Below, in pieces: positions 1-8,325 of a stretch of 64,000 nucleotides of DNA (its first letter is position 1; every line of letters begins with the position of its first letter). The stretch comes from Macrolepiota albuminosa. Its lineage: Eukaryota; Basidiomycota; Agaricomycetes; Agaricales; Agaricaceae. The position numbers and the translations under genes were made by a program. The stretch is from positions 1,488,001 to 1,552,000 of the forward strand of contig JAMWFC010000005.1 in the NCBI GenBank assembly GCA_027475525.1, in the 5' to 3' direction. Under the pieces are notes generated by a model. It made no database searches. It saw nothing but the letters and a program-made list of their open reading frames with translations, and was not told where the DNA came from.

Positions 1-84
1 ATACTTATGGCAACAATAACAAGGCATAAAACTTGGAGGATTAAAATTGTCCTTCATATCTATCGAATTTTATGTCTGATAGGA

Positions 85-1362
85 TTAGAATCTCCTGTTA
101 TAAATTCTTTCATCAGCTGCGGCAAGCTGCTTTTCAAACAATACTTTCACTTCGCTTCCGACGAAAGTGACCACAGCTTCGTAGAAACGACGAAGTGTAC
201 CTGGATCGATACCGCGTAGAGGCAGATCCTTATTGTCGTAAGGAATCCTCCAGTCGAAGCGTGCTACACAGTTACTCGAGATGTTTTCCCACATTGTCAC
301 ATCGGCATCTTGGCTATAGGTCCAAGTGGTTTCCCAATTCGTACCAAGAACAGAATTGAACTCCCTCCTCCAACATGTACATGCCAGACAACTGGTCTTG
401 TTGCTCCCAATGAGCAGTTCTGATTCCTCCTGCAAATGTCGCAGACCAACATTCTCGGATACATAGAGAATCAAACTAACTTCTGCGTGGACGTGTGGAG
501 TGACTGTGATGGGTCTCGACCATCTACAACACACCATTATTTGGTTTCTAAGGTCTTCGGGAGTCGACCCGAATTTCCCAGAAGTCACGATCGGGAATCG
601 ACCCAGGATTGTTTCCAGATCCAGTGTAAGAGCTGTACCACCCAATTCGATAGCGGGAATCCAGGTAATGTCGATATATTTCCCATGCTTCTTCCAGAAT
701 TTAATGAGTAGTCCGACACGGAGATATTGGGCCATTTTGTCAAGGCGTCGTTGCAGACGACAAACAAGTCGGTCATGATACCTATAAGAAAAGGGAACAT
801 CGTAGGCATCTAGCACTCTTCGGGAGATTACAACAAGCTCCTTAAAAGTGCTTATCGCGTTTTCGGAATCATCGAAAGTGAATGGAGGTTGGGAGGTTAA
901 AATGATGCTCTTCAGTCGATTGACAGGGTCTTCTGTATCATCGGATTTGTTGAATATTCTGCGTTCCATATTCAGGGATGTTTTCAGGGAGTCGCGAAGA
1001 TGACGAATCCGCTTATTGACGCTAGCCTGGCTATACGTGGCAAGAAAAGGGATCATACTCTCGAAGCCCTGAGCCTGTCTCAAGTCGTCAAAAAATGCTT
1101 TCGCGACGATGGCATCAGTTTGACTGTCAGAGGGCGGACTCTTTGCTATGTAGAGTTTGCCTTCTTTCTCCCACCAGAACGTGGCAAGAGTGGGATTTGA
1201 TTCACCAGTGGCCAAAAACAGAGCCACTATGTCGAGCAGGCGTGCCTTAAGAGGAGAATTCATGCGTTGGTAAAGCCTCGGGGGTGATCTCATACGCAAG
1301 TAGTACAGATCCTCCTCAAGATGAGACTGAATTTGCGTGATGGGCTCTGATGGAGAAGACAT
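85..1362 (-). CDS. Predicted OTT_1508-like deaminase (fungal)
   Basis: Open reading frame of 425 codons without introns. Residues 1-280 are largely helical and unrecognised. Residues 285-345 carry a cytidine-deaminase-fold signature: His292-Ala-Glu294 (the zinc ligand and catalytic Glu of an HAE motif), then about 30 residues later IGSNKTSCLAC with Cys325 and Cys328 as the other zinc ligands. The order HAE...IGxSKxSCxxC is what I know from the OTT_1508-like deaminase family, which is common in fungi. The substrate (nucleotide or nucleic acid) is not known for this family. The ATG at 1360-1362 is the first in frame. A retrotransposon LTR begins 65 bp upstream, so the native promoter has probably been displaced. 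This is the only likely host gene in the window and the only non-element ORF without disabling changes. Family call fairly confident, function open. Confidence 0.75.
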   Translation of the reverse strand: MSSPSEPITQIQSHLEEDLYYLRMRSPPRLYQRMNSPLKARLLDIVALFLATGESNPTLATFWWEKEGKLYIAKSPPSDSQTDAIVAKAFFDDLRQAQGFESMIPFLATYSQASVNKRIRHLRDSLKTSLNMERRIFNKSDDTEDPVNRLKSIILTSQPPFTFDDSENAISTFKELVVISRRVLDAYDVPFSYRYHDRLVCRLQRRLDKMAQYLRVGLLIKFWKKHGKYIDITWIPAIELGGTALTLDLETILGRFPIVTSGKFGSTPEDLRNQIMVCCRWSRPITVTPHVHAEVSLILYVSENVGLRHLQEESELLIGSNKTSCLACTCWRREFNSVLGTNWETTWTYSQDADVTMWENISSNCVARFDWRIPYDNKDLPLRGIDPGTLRRFYEAVVTFVGSEVKVLFEKQLAAADERIYNRRF

Positions 1363-1426
1363 TGGGCATGGAGAGAGGGGGTTGGCCTGTCTGCCTCGAG
1401 ATGCGAGGGGTGGACAGGGTGTGATC

Positions 1427-1849
1427 TGTCAGGAACTGACTTGATAATTAAATCAGAGAAAAACCAACAGCAACGAAGTTAGAGTTTGCTATCGAATACA
1501 TAGGCCTTTTATACTCTACTTCTAGTAATCATATGCTGAGTCCTATTGTCCTTGTGATAATTACAGGAGTTCGAAGTTAGAGTTTGCTATCGAATACATA
1601 GGCCTTTTATACTCTACTTCTAGTAATCATATGCTGAGTCCTATTGTCCTTGTGATAATTACAGGAGTTCGAATAGTATCGTGATAAGTAGTTACAGGAG
1701 AACATGACGATAGTTACAGGAGAAAATGACGATAGTTGTGGATACTTATGAGACCGGAACTTCGAAAATAAAAGGGTGTTTGGATACGGATCAAATAAAA
1801 TAAAATAAATGAAATAAATAAATAAAACTAAAATATGTCGATCATGACA
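1427..1849 (-). repeat. 3' LTR of Element 1
   Basis: 423 bp, TGTCAGG at 1427 and CATGACA ending at 1849. It equals the 325-bp right LTR plus one extra 98-bp unit (1474-1571 repeated at 1572-1669). The last codons of pol run into it. Confidence 0.95.
1474..1669 (-). repeat. 98-bp tandem duplication within the 3' LTR of Element 1
   Basis: Positions 1474-1571 recur at 1572-1669, with 4 bp of microhomology (CGAA) at the junction. The unit contains the TATA-like sequence and most of the inferred transcript start, so this LTR has a doubled core promoter. The 5' LTR has one copy. The unit length differs from the 77-bp artefacts elsewhere in the window, so this one may be real. Confidence 0.9.
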
Positions 1850-4800
1850 TCACCTCCCTTTTTATGCGAGGACTCCGGACGAGCTAGATCTGTTAGGGGT
1901 TCCGGAATCGGTACGAAGACAAGAGAGTTGTAGTCTGCCAACGAGATCCTTCGAGCAGCAGCAGGGTTCAAACGGTGGAAATTAGTAACAAGGTCCGGGG
2001 ACTCAGTTGTTATTCTCGTTTCGAGCTCCCATGTGTCTCTCGAAGTTGATTGGTCCTTCCACCTCACCAAGTATTCAAGTCTGTCGTTCTTAAGGCGTGA
2101 GTCGAGGATAATGGAGGGTTCCCAATCTTCTCCCCTGACGTTCAGTGTAACACGTGGAACCGGTCGGTTAAAATCGTCTTCAGTATATCGGCGAAGTTTA
2201 GAAATGTTGAAAGTTGGGTGCATTCGCCAAGAACGTGGTAGTTTAAGTTCGTACGCATGAGAAGAATGTTTTCTAACAATAGGAAATGGTCCCAGATGTT
2301 TCCAATCTAATTTCTTTTTTGGTCTTCCGGTAAAAATGTGTTCGGCATTCAACCAGACTTTGTCCCCTACTTCGTATTCTTCTGGTTGATAATGTTGATC
2401 GTAGAAGCGTTTCATGTCGTCCGATGCTCCTTTTAGCGCTGACTTGGTTTCCTCGCGAATGTCCCTCATCCGGGCAGCGAAATCGTCTGCTGATTCTATG
2501 TTCCGGGAACTAGGGGTAGGATCTAAACCTGTGTTGACTTCTCGCCCCTTATTTATGAAAAAAGGGGACTTTCCCGTTGCGCTTGAGGCTCGGTTGTTAT
2601 AGCAAAACTCCGCAAGGGGCAGCCAAGTAGCCCAATCGTCCATATGGTAATTTATAAATAGACGTAGGTATTGTTCGATTTCCTGATTTATGCGTTCCGT
2701 CTGCCCGTCAGTTTGCGGGTGATGAGCGGTTGAAATATTACGTGATATCCCCAACAAGCCGTAGAGTTTTTTGGTGAACGCGGAAGCAAATTGTGAGCCT
2801 CGATCACTAATGACGGTATACGGTAGCCCCTCGTGACGCCATACATGGTCTCTAAATAACACTGCAGCTCCTTCTGAGTCTACCTCCTTATTGCAAGGGA
2901 TCGCATAGATGCGCTTACTAAACCGATCTACTACCACCATTATGGCATCGTATCCTAGAGAGATGGGTAACCCCGTGATGAAGTCTGTCGATATAATTTG
3001 GAAAGGAAATTCGGGAATCGAGTTAGGAAACAGCTGTCCTCGTGGTTTTTGTGGGAAAATCTTGGTCTGTTGGCATTTCCTGCATCCGTCGACGTATTTG
3101 TTGATGTATTCGGTCATTTTTGACCACCAATAGTTTCGGGTGATCAACTCCTTGGTTTTCAATCTCCCCGGATGTCCCGCCGTAGTTGAGTCGTGGTAAA
3201 GGCTTACTATACGTCTTTTTATTTCATTATCTTGTACTACGATTAGCCCGTTTCGGAAAGTAAGCCCGTCTTCTTGTTTCCATTTTCCAAACTTGTCGTG
3301 CTCATTGATCGGCACCAGACCTCTCCTTTTCAGTTCTAATACTATTTCGTCCCCTTCCGTTGCTATCGTTACGGCGCTGTTGATGAGTAATGCTGATATG
3401 TGTTCGGGTGAAATTAGGGTCACGTTGTCATTGTCGGTTTCTATTCCGACTTTGTGGTCTGGCCTTCGAGATAGTAAGTCTGGTTTTAACATAGTCTTTC
3501 CCGGTTTATGTTTTAGGGTATAATCATAATCTGCTAGGAATCCTGACCATCGCGCTTGTCTGCGATTCAACTTCCGCGCTGTCAAGAAGTATTCTAAATT
3601 TTTATGATCCGTCCAGATTTCAATCTTGTGCTGGCTTCCCTGTACAAGGTGACGCCATTCCTCTAGGGCCCTAATAATAGCTAACAGTTCTTTGTCATGT
3701 ATTTCATAGTTCCTTTCCGTTGCTGAGAACCCTTTCGAATAATAAGCTACAGGGTGCCACTCATTATCATGCTTTTGTGACAATACGGCCCCTGAAGCAT
3801 AGTCAGAGGCGTCGGCTTCGATTTTAAAGGGTTCGTTGTCACTTGCAAGGGTTAGAACGGGTGATGAAACTAGTCTCGTTTTTAGATCGTGAAATGATTG
3901 GCTGCAGTCCGTTGTCCAATGAAACCTTTGACTTTTCCTTGTAAGGCGATACAGGGGCTGAGCAATTGTTGCGAAACCCTCGATAAATTTCCGGTAAAAG
4001 TTACAAAATCCTAGGAATGATTGCGTTTCCTTAATTGTTCTAGGTGCGGGCCATTCACTAATTGCGGCTAGTTTGGCTGGATCCATTTCTACCTTTCCTT
4101 CTCCGATAACCACGCCAAGGTATTCTATTTTCGCCTTCTCAAATTCGCATTTTTCGGGTTTTAAATATAGCTTGTTTCTTTCCAGGATTTCTAGTACTTC
4201 CAAGACGACTTTTCGGTGCTCAGCGAGGGTTTTGGTATATATCAAGATATCGTCCATATATACCATCACGACGCCTCGGAGTATCAGATCCTTAAGTAAA
4301 TTATTCATCATGGTTTGAAAAGTTGCCGGTGAGTTGCATAATCCAAAGAACATCACGGTCGGCTCAAACAACCCTCGATTAGTTAAAAACGCTGCTTTAT
4401 GCTCGTCTCCCTCTCTGATCCGGATGTTATTGAATCCCCACCGTACGTCCATTTTAGAAAATACTCGTGCGTGCCGTAGTTTTGCAATGATTTCTGAGAT
4501 CAGTGGTAATGGGTAAGCATTTTTGACTGTTACTGCGTTCAACTTCCGATAATCTTGAACTGGTCTTAGCCTTCCATCCTTTTTCTTTACAAAGAAGAAT
4601 CCCGATCCCCATGGAGACTTTGATCCACGTATTCGCCCACTTTTCAGGTTTTCCTCGAGGAACGTGTCTAACTCCTTCTGTTCTTGTGGACTTATTGGGT
4701 AAACCTTCGTAGCTTTGCTGGGTTTAACATCTGGAAGTAAATCAATTGCGTGGTCCCACGGTCTTCGGGGAGGTAGATCATCAAACCCTTCCTTTTCGAA

Positions 4801-5697
4801 TACTATTTTATATGGCTCGTAGTATTGTTCCGGTATCATTTCCTTCATGGTTTTCTTTCGTTCTCGCTCCTTCTCCTTTTGCGCTATCCGTTGCGAAATA
4901 TTTGATGTCGCATTTATTCTTAGTACTGCTGCTGCCGGCATCCGGCTTTTCTCGAAAAAGAGACTGTCAAAAATCCCTACTTCGGGATTAAAAAATCGTA
5001 CGTATTGATGTCCTTCTTTTAGCCATCTGAACTTAGTCTGTTTTACGTTCTTCTCACCAACGACCTCCTCTTTATCTACCGGTTTTCGGCCTTTTTTTGC
5101 ATGTTTTCTTATTTTAGCCTCCGCTTTCAGTTTATCGATCCTTCCTCTCCCACAAGAACTCGGACATCGGTTGAAAGTTATTTCCCCTGTCTCCCAATCT
5201 ATTTCAGGATTATGCTTTTCCAGCCAGTTATGTCCAATGATCACGTCGGACCTCCCTATGTTTGCGACGTAGAAATAGACCTTTTCCGAATGATTTTTAT
5301 ACCTCATTTTCAGTGGTACAAATTTCGTTATAGATCCGTTTTCATTCTTTGACCCGTCGACGTTGAACACTGGTATTGCGCGGGGTAAATCCTGTACTGG
5401 TAAGTTGTGTTTTCGGACAAAATCCTTATGAATAAACATGTTGGTCGCTCCAGAGTCCAATAGTCCTTCAACCTTTATTGACTCATAGTTGTCCAGTCGT
5501 CGCAGCTCTACGTTGACTCGAGTGGACGTATTGACAGTGTTTATTACCATAGGTTTCTCTTGCATAGCCTTAGATTCCTCTCCTTTCGCATTACATAAAT
5601 GTTGTTTTTGATTGATCAATACAGAAGGAATAGAATTGTTACTCGAATTGGAATCCTGGTTGCGCTCAGCCATTCGGCTACATGGTGAGCTGCTCAA
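1828..5697 (-). CDS. pol: Element 1 Pol polyprotein: protease, RT, RNase H, integrase, chromodomain
   Basis: 1289 codons when read from the frameshift point. Order: aspartic protease (DSGA at residues 81-84), reverse transcriptase (about 330-500, YMDD at 480-483), RNase H (about 620-745, with TDHKN near 697 and DLLSR near 740), integrase zinc finger (His835, His842, Cys872, Cys875), integrase core Asp905, Asp965, Glu1001 (DD35E spacing), and a C-terminal chromodomain (about 1191-1243). All catalytic residues are present. The frame opens with a TTG codon at 5697, so it is not an independent ATG start. Either Pol is made by -1 frameshifting at the end of gag, or ribosomes restart at ATG 5673-5671, residue 9, 21 nt past the gag stop. 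The chromodomain places it among chromoviruses, whose chromodomains bind histone marks and can steer integration. The stop lies inside the 3' LTR. Confidence 0.95.
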   Translation of the reverse strand: MSSSPCSRMAERNQDSNSSNNSIPSVLINQKQHLCNAKGEESKAMQEKPMVINTVNTSTRVNVELRRLDNYESIKVEGLLDSGATNMFIHKDFVRKHNLPVQDLPRAIPVFNVDGSKNENGSITKFVPLKMRYKNHSEKVYFYVANIGRSDVIIGHNWLEKHNPEIDWETGEITFNRCPSSCGRGRIDKLKAEAKIRKHAKKGRKPVDKEEVVGEKNVKQTKFRWLKEGHQYVRFFNPEVGIFDSLFFEKSRMPAAAVLRINATSNISQRIAQKEKERERKKTMKEMIPEQYYEPYKIVFEKEGFDDLPPRRPWDHAIDLLPDVKPSKATKVYPISPQEQKELDTFLEENLKSGRIRGSKSPWGSGFFFVKKKDGRLRPVQDYRKLNAVTVKNAYPLPLISEIIAKLRHARVFSKMDVRWGFNNIRIREGDEHKAAFLTNRGLFEPTVMFFGLCNSPATFQTMMNNLLKDLILRGVVMVYMDDILIYTKTLAEHRKVVLEVLEILERNKLYLKPEKCEFEKAKIEYLGVVIGEGKVEMDPAKLAAISEWPAPRTIKETQSFLGFCNFYRKFIEGFATIAQPLYRLTRKSQRFHWTTDCSQSFHDLKTRLVSSPVLTLASDNEPFKIEADASDYASGAVLSQKHDNEWHPVAYYSKGFSATERNYEIHDKELLAIIRALEEWRHLVQGSQHKIEIWTDHKNLEYFLTARKLNRRQARWSGFLADYDYTLKHKPGKTMLKPDLLSRRPDHKVGIETDNDNVTLISPEHISALLINSAVTIATEGDEIVLELKRRGLVPINEHDKFGKWKQEDGLTFRNGLIVVQDNEIKRRIVSLYHDSTTAGHPGRLKTKELITRNYWWSKMTEYINKYVDGCRKCQQTKIFPQKPRGQLFPNSIPEFPFQIISTDFITGLPISLGYDAIMVVVDRFSKRIYAIPCNKEVDSEGAAVLFRDHVWRHEGLPYTVISDRGSQFASAFTKKLYGLLGISRNISTAHHPQTDGQTERINQEIEQYLRLFINYHMDDWATWLPLAEFCYNNRASSATGKSPFFINKGREVNTGLDPTPSSRNIESADDFAARMRDIREETKSALKGASDDMKRFYDQHYQPEEYEVGDKVWLNAEHIFTGRPKKKLDWKHLGPFPIVRKHSSHAYELKLPRSWRMHPTFNISKLRRYTEDDFNRPVPRVTLNVRGEDWEPSIILDSRLKNDRLEYLVRWKDQSTSRDTWELETRITTESPDLVTNFHRLNPAAARRISLADYNSLVFVPIPEPLTDLARPESSHKKGGDVMIDIF
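1850..1863 (-). other. Polypurine tract of Element 1
   Basis: On the minus strand the bases directly before the 3' LTR read AAAAAGGGAGGTG, a purine run in the position where plus-strand DNA priming starts in LTR retrotransposons. Confidence 0.8.
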
Positions 5698-6818
5698 AAA
5701 CCCTGTTCACGAAGTTGTGCCGCCACCGCCTTCTTCATTTCGTCCGTCATATCCCCCACCTCCACTACTTTGATGACTTTAGGCGAGCGACAGTTCCGGG
5801 CGATGTGGCCTATTTTCCCACAATTATAGCAGGTTGGTGGTCCACGCTTACGAGTGCCATCGACGTCCATAGCATTCGGGTCAGTGGCGGTAGTCGTTTG
5901 AGTGTTGGGAGTAGTAGCATGTTTGGTCTGAGTCGTCGATGATTGTGGAACGTTTGTCTGTTTGTTCGGATTTCTCTGGCCACGTCGCTCCTCCTCTGCC
6001 CTCCCTGCCGTGATCTTAGACTGCCTCCACTGTCGGTCTAGTAAGTCCGCTTTGTCCTGCCACTCCTGCAAAGTCCTGGGAAGGGGATCACACTGATAAA
6101 TCTTCATCAACAGATTTTTTTCTAATCCCAATTTGTAACGATCGAGTAACGCTGCCTCGTTCCACCTCGTATCATTCTTAAGATTGTCGAACTCGGTGTT
6201 ATACTCATCCGCTGCTCTATCTCCCATGATGAGAGTTCGAATCTTGGCCGCGGCAGTTTCCTGGGGGGTGCGGTCTCCGAAATGGTCTCTGAAGGCAGCT
6301 TGGAACATCGTCCAGGTGGTAAGCGCCCCCTGTCTTTCATCTTGGATGAGTTCCAGCTGATTCTCCGCCCACTTGCTTGCTTTGTCGCCTTTCATCAAGG
6401 CCAATGCCGTAGCTATTTTTACTTCATCCCTCGAAACCTCTGCCTGCGCAAAGTACTGATTGCAGGAACGCAAAAAATAGGCTGCCTTGTCCTTGGAACC
6501 TTTAAATTCGTCTGGAAGAGGGACAGTCCTCGGATTTACGGCCACGTTGATATGAGGCTGAGGGCGATTGGTAATGGCGGCGATGTTGTTTGTAGTAGCG
6601 TCGACAGACTGTGCAGTGGCTATCGCAAGTTGATTTACAGACTGGGCTGTAACGTCAAGATTGGCAGCGGTAGCACCCCAAGTGGGGATAAGGTGATTGA
6701 TGGCATCAAGAATGGAAGTGATCCCGCTTTGAAGAATGCTGACTGCATCCTCTGGTGCGGTCGTAGTCATAGGGTCGGAGTCAGATGACATGGGTGTATA
6801 CCGTAGAGGCTGTGACAC
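5694..6818 (-). CDS. gag: Element 1 Gag capsid/nucleocapsid protein
   Basis: 374 codons. The middle (about residues 95-240) has the hydrophobic and charged pattern of the retrotransposon Gag capsid domain (FKGSKDKAAYFLRSCNQYF, then TWTMFQAAFRDHFGD). A CCHC zinc knuckle CYNCGKIGHIARNC lies at residues 330-343, after a Thr/Asn/Gln-rich linker. It packages the element RNA in cytoplasmic particles. Gag ends exactly at a potential slippery heptamer that leads into pol. No stops or frameshifts, unlike the Gag genes of the other elements here. Confidence 0.92.
   Translation of the reverse strand: MSQPLRYTPMSSDSDPMTTTAPEDAVSILQSGITSILDAINHLIPTWGATAANLDVTAQSVNQLAIATAQSVDATTNNIAAITNRPQPHINVAVNPRTVPLPDEFKGSKDKAAYFLRSCNQYFAQAEVSRDEVKIATALALMKGDKASKWAENQLELIQDERQGALTTWTMFQAAFRDHFGDRTPQETAAAKIRTLIMGDRAADEYNTEFDNLKNDTRWNEAALLDRYKLGLEKNLLMKIYQCDPLPRTLQEWQDKADLLDRQWRQSKITAGRAEEERRGQRNPNKQTNVPQSSTTQTKHATTPNTQTTTATDPNAMDVDGTRKRGPPTCYNCGKIGHIARNCRSPKVIKVVEVGDMTDEMKKAVAAQLREQGF
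5697..5703 (-). promoter_or_regulatory. Putative -1 ribosomal frameshift site G_GGT_TTT
   Basis: The last codons of gag on the minus strand are CAG GGT TTT TGA. The run G GGT TTT matches the X_XXY_YYZ slippery pattern in the gag frame. A -1 slip there re-enters translation at the TTG of 5697-5695, the first codon of the open pol frame. Downstream structure is weak by eye: a possible 5-bp stem with a GAAT loop starts roughly 15-20 nt later. Confidence 0.55.
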
Positions 6819-7305
6819 GTGTGCAAGTGAAAGCTCAATATAATCAGCCGATTATATGCCTTTGGACAGCACGTGCAGGAAGCAAATCGAGATCTTCGTC
6901 GGCCACGAGTCGACGCGCGTTCACGCCGATAAACCAGAGAGCAGTTGTTAAATACCCAGGCTCAACGGAGTGACTACCGCCTGTTGCACTGGTGTATGAA
7001 GAGCTGGTCCACTTAAGGACACAGGCCCAACAGTTCAACTCTGGAGGGTGCCTCGGAGCAGCCCTTTTGTACGTACTGACTAGGGTTCCTCGCTATTTAC
7101 TGACTACCGTTAGCAGCACCGGCAAACGGCGATGAGGATAATAAGAAAATAAAATATACTTTAAGTCTTGTCGTGTTACGCGGTTAGCGTGGAGGTCGAG
7201 TAGGATAAAAGTAGTGAAAGCGTAAAGTGTTGGTGTCGAGTGTGACGGGGGAAACAGCGAGGACGACGCTGGCTACAATGAGCTAGGGACCTTGGCTGAG
7301 TGTGG

Positions 7306-7316
7306 AACTTCGTTGC
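7306..7316 (-). other. Self-complementary primer-binding site of Element 1
   Basis: Two bases inside the 5' LTR, the element's sense strand reads GCAACGAAGTT. It is a perfect 11-base complement of AACTTCGTTGC within the LTR (7372 down to 7362). Tf1 of fission yeast primes reverse transcription with the first 11 bases of its own transcript, and the arrangement is the same here. No tRNA 3'-end complement was evident at this site. Confidence 0.75.
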
Positions 7317-7318
7317 AA

Positions 7319-7643
7319 TGTCAGGAACTGACTTGATAATTAAATCAGAGAAAAACCAACAGCAACGAAGTTAGAGTTTGCTATCGAATACATAGGCCTT
7401 TTATACTCTACTTCTAGTAATCATATGCTGAGTCCTATTGTCCTTGTGATAATTACAGGAGTTCGAATAGTATCGTGATAAGTAGTTACAGGAGAACATG
7501 ACGATAGTTACAGGAGAAAATGACGATAGTTGTGGATACTTATGAGACCGGAACTTCGAAAATAAAAGGGTGTTTGGATACGGATCAAATAAAATAAAAT
7601 AAATGAAATAAATAAATAAAACTAAAATATGTCGATCATGACA
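7319..7643 (-). repeat. 5' LTR of Element 1
   Basis: 325 bp with ends TG...CA (TGTCA/TGACA inverted). Matches the left LTR except for that copy's extra 98-bp unit. Carries the TATA box and presumptive transcript start. Confidence 0.95.
7399..7405 (-). promoter_or_regulatory. TATA box of Element 1
   Basis: TATAAAA on the minus strand, followed by GG. The 11-mer that pairs with the primer site starts 33 bases downstream of its first T, the usual TATA-to-start distance. This supports the 11-mer being the 5' end of the transcript. Confidence 0.7.
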
Positions 7644-7648
7644 TGATC

Positions 7649-8325
7649 TTTGTCTGAGGTGGCGGTGTGTAACGGCGCGTTGTCACGGAGTGCTACTGTC
7701 AAGAACTTTAGTCAAGTCCATTCCCGAAACCCGACAAAATTCTCGACGTAAACGCGGGTTCCAAGGGTAAGGAGCGTTATCGGAGGCCTCTGCGCGGACG
7801 AGCAGGCATCTTTCATCAAGACATCAGCGGCCGTTTCCGATTCGATGCCACGGTGCGGGCAGAGAGGTTGGGTCGGAAACAGTAGGGCCGAGGTCTCAGT
7901 TAGTAGCGTTACATGCATGGTTATGTCACCTATGCAACGGTCTTGCAAAAATTTTCAGTCGTGCAACGGTCTTGCACTCCCACCACCTCAGCGCACAGTC
8001 AGGTCAGCTCAGAGCCGCTCAGTCACAGCAGATCAGTAATCTGACTTCTTTCCTTAACAGAGTCCTCGCCTCAGTTGTCCAGCTCATCCCTCAGGCATCG
8101 CTTCGTTAAGGAGTAAGATAGATTCACAGACGTCAGTAGACAGTTCAGTCATCTCATTTATCAGTAACAGACGTCAATCGTAACGCTCGCTCAAAAGAAT
8201 TTACCATAAATTCACGAGTCGGTTTCTCACAGTAAGCTATAGCCAGCGTACTGTTGCGCTATTGTTTAACTTAATTAGATTCTTTTCGGTACTAGATTTT
8301 TATTAGTGTAGTCGTTACCTTCTTC
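7649..8325 (+). other. Leader of YR1, no gene
   Basis: Untranslated left end of YR1. It holds the motif GTGTAACGGCGCGTTGTCAC within 7665-7696, found in similar form at the left end of YR2 (37102-37131). Otherwise only repeated GTCAG/CAGTC words and no convincing ORF. Confidence 0.5.

Larger units (their letters stand above)
1427..7643 (-). mobile_element. Element 1: complete Ty3/gypsy chromovirus, apparently recent
   Basis: Full-length LTR retrotransposon of 6.2 kb on the minus strand: 5' LTR 7319-7643, primer site, gag, pol, polypurine tract, 3' LTR 1427-1849. LTRs end in TGTCA...TGACA. The five bases TGATC stand immediately outside both ends (1422-1426 and 7644-7648), a perfect target-site duplication. 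Apart from a 98-bp tandem duplication in the left copy the two LTRs look identical by eye, and gag and pol are open, so insertion is recent and the copy may be functional. It sits between the deaminase gene and the left end of the YR1 element. Confidence 0.95.

Noticed and set aside
436..1200. Plus-strand and other minus-strand ORFs inside the deaminase gene
   Set aside because: Shadows of the longer, motif-bearing minus-strand gene.
1474..1669. The 98-bp LTR duplication as another 77-bp artefact
   Set aside because: Unit length is different and even, and the join has 4-base microhomology; kept as possibly real.
5671..5697. TTG at 5697 as a true start codon of pol
   Set aside because: Non-AUG starts are unlikely in a eukaryote here. 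The position coincides with the product of a -1 slip at the gag stop.
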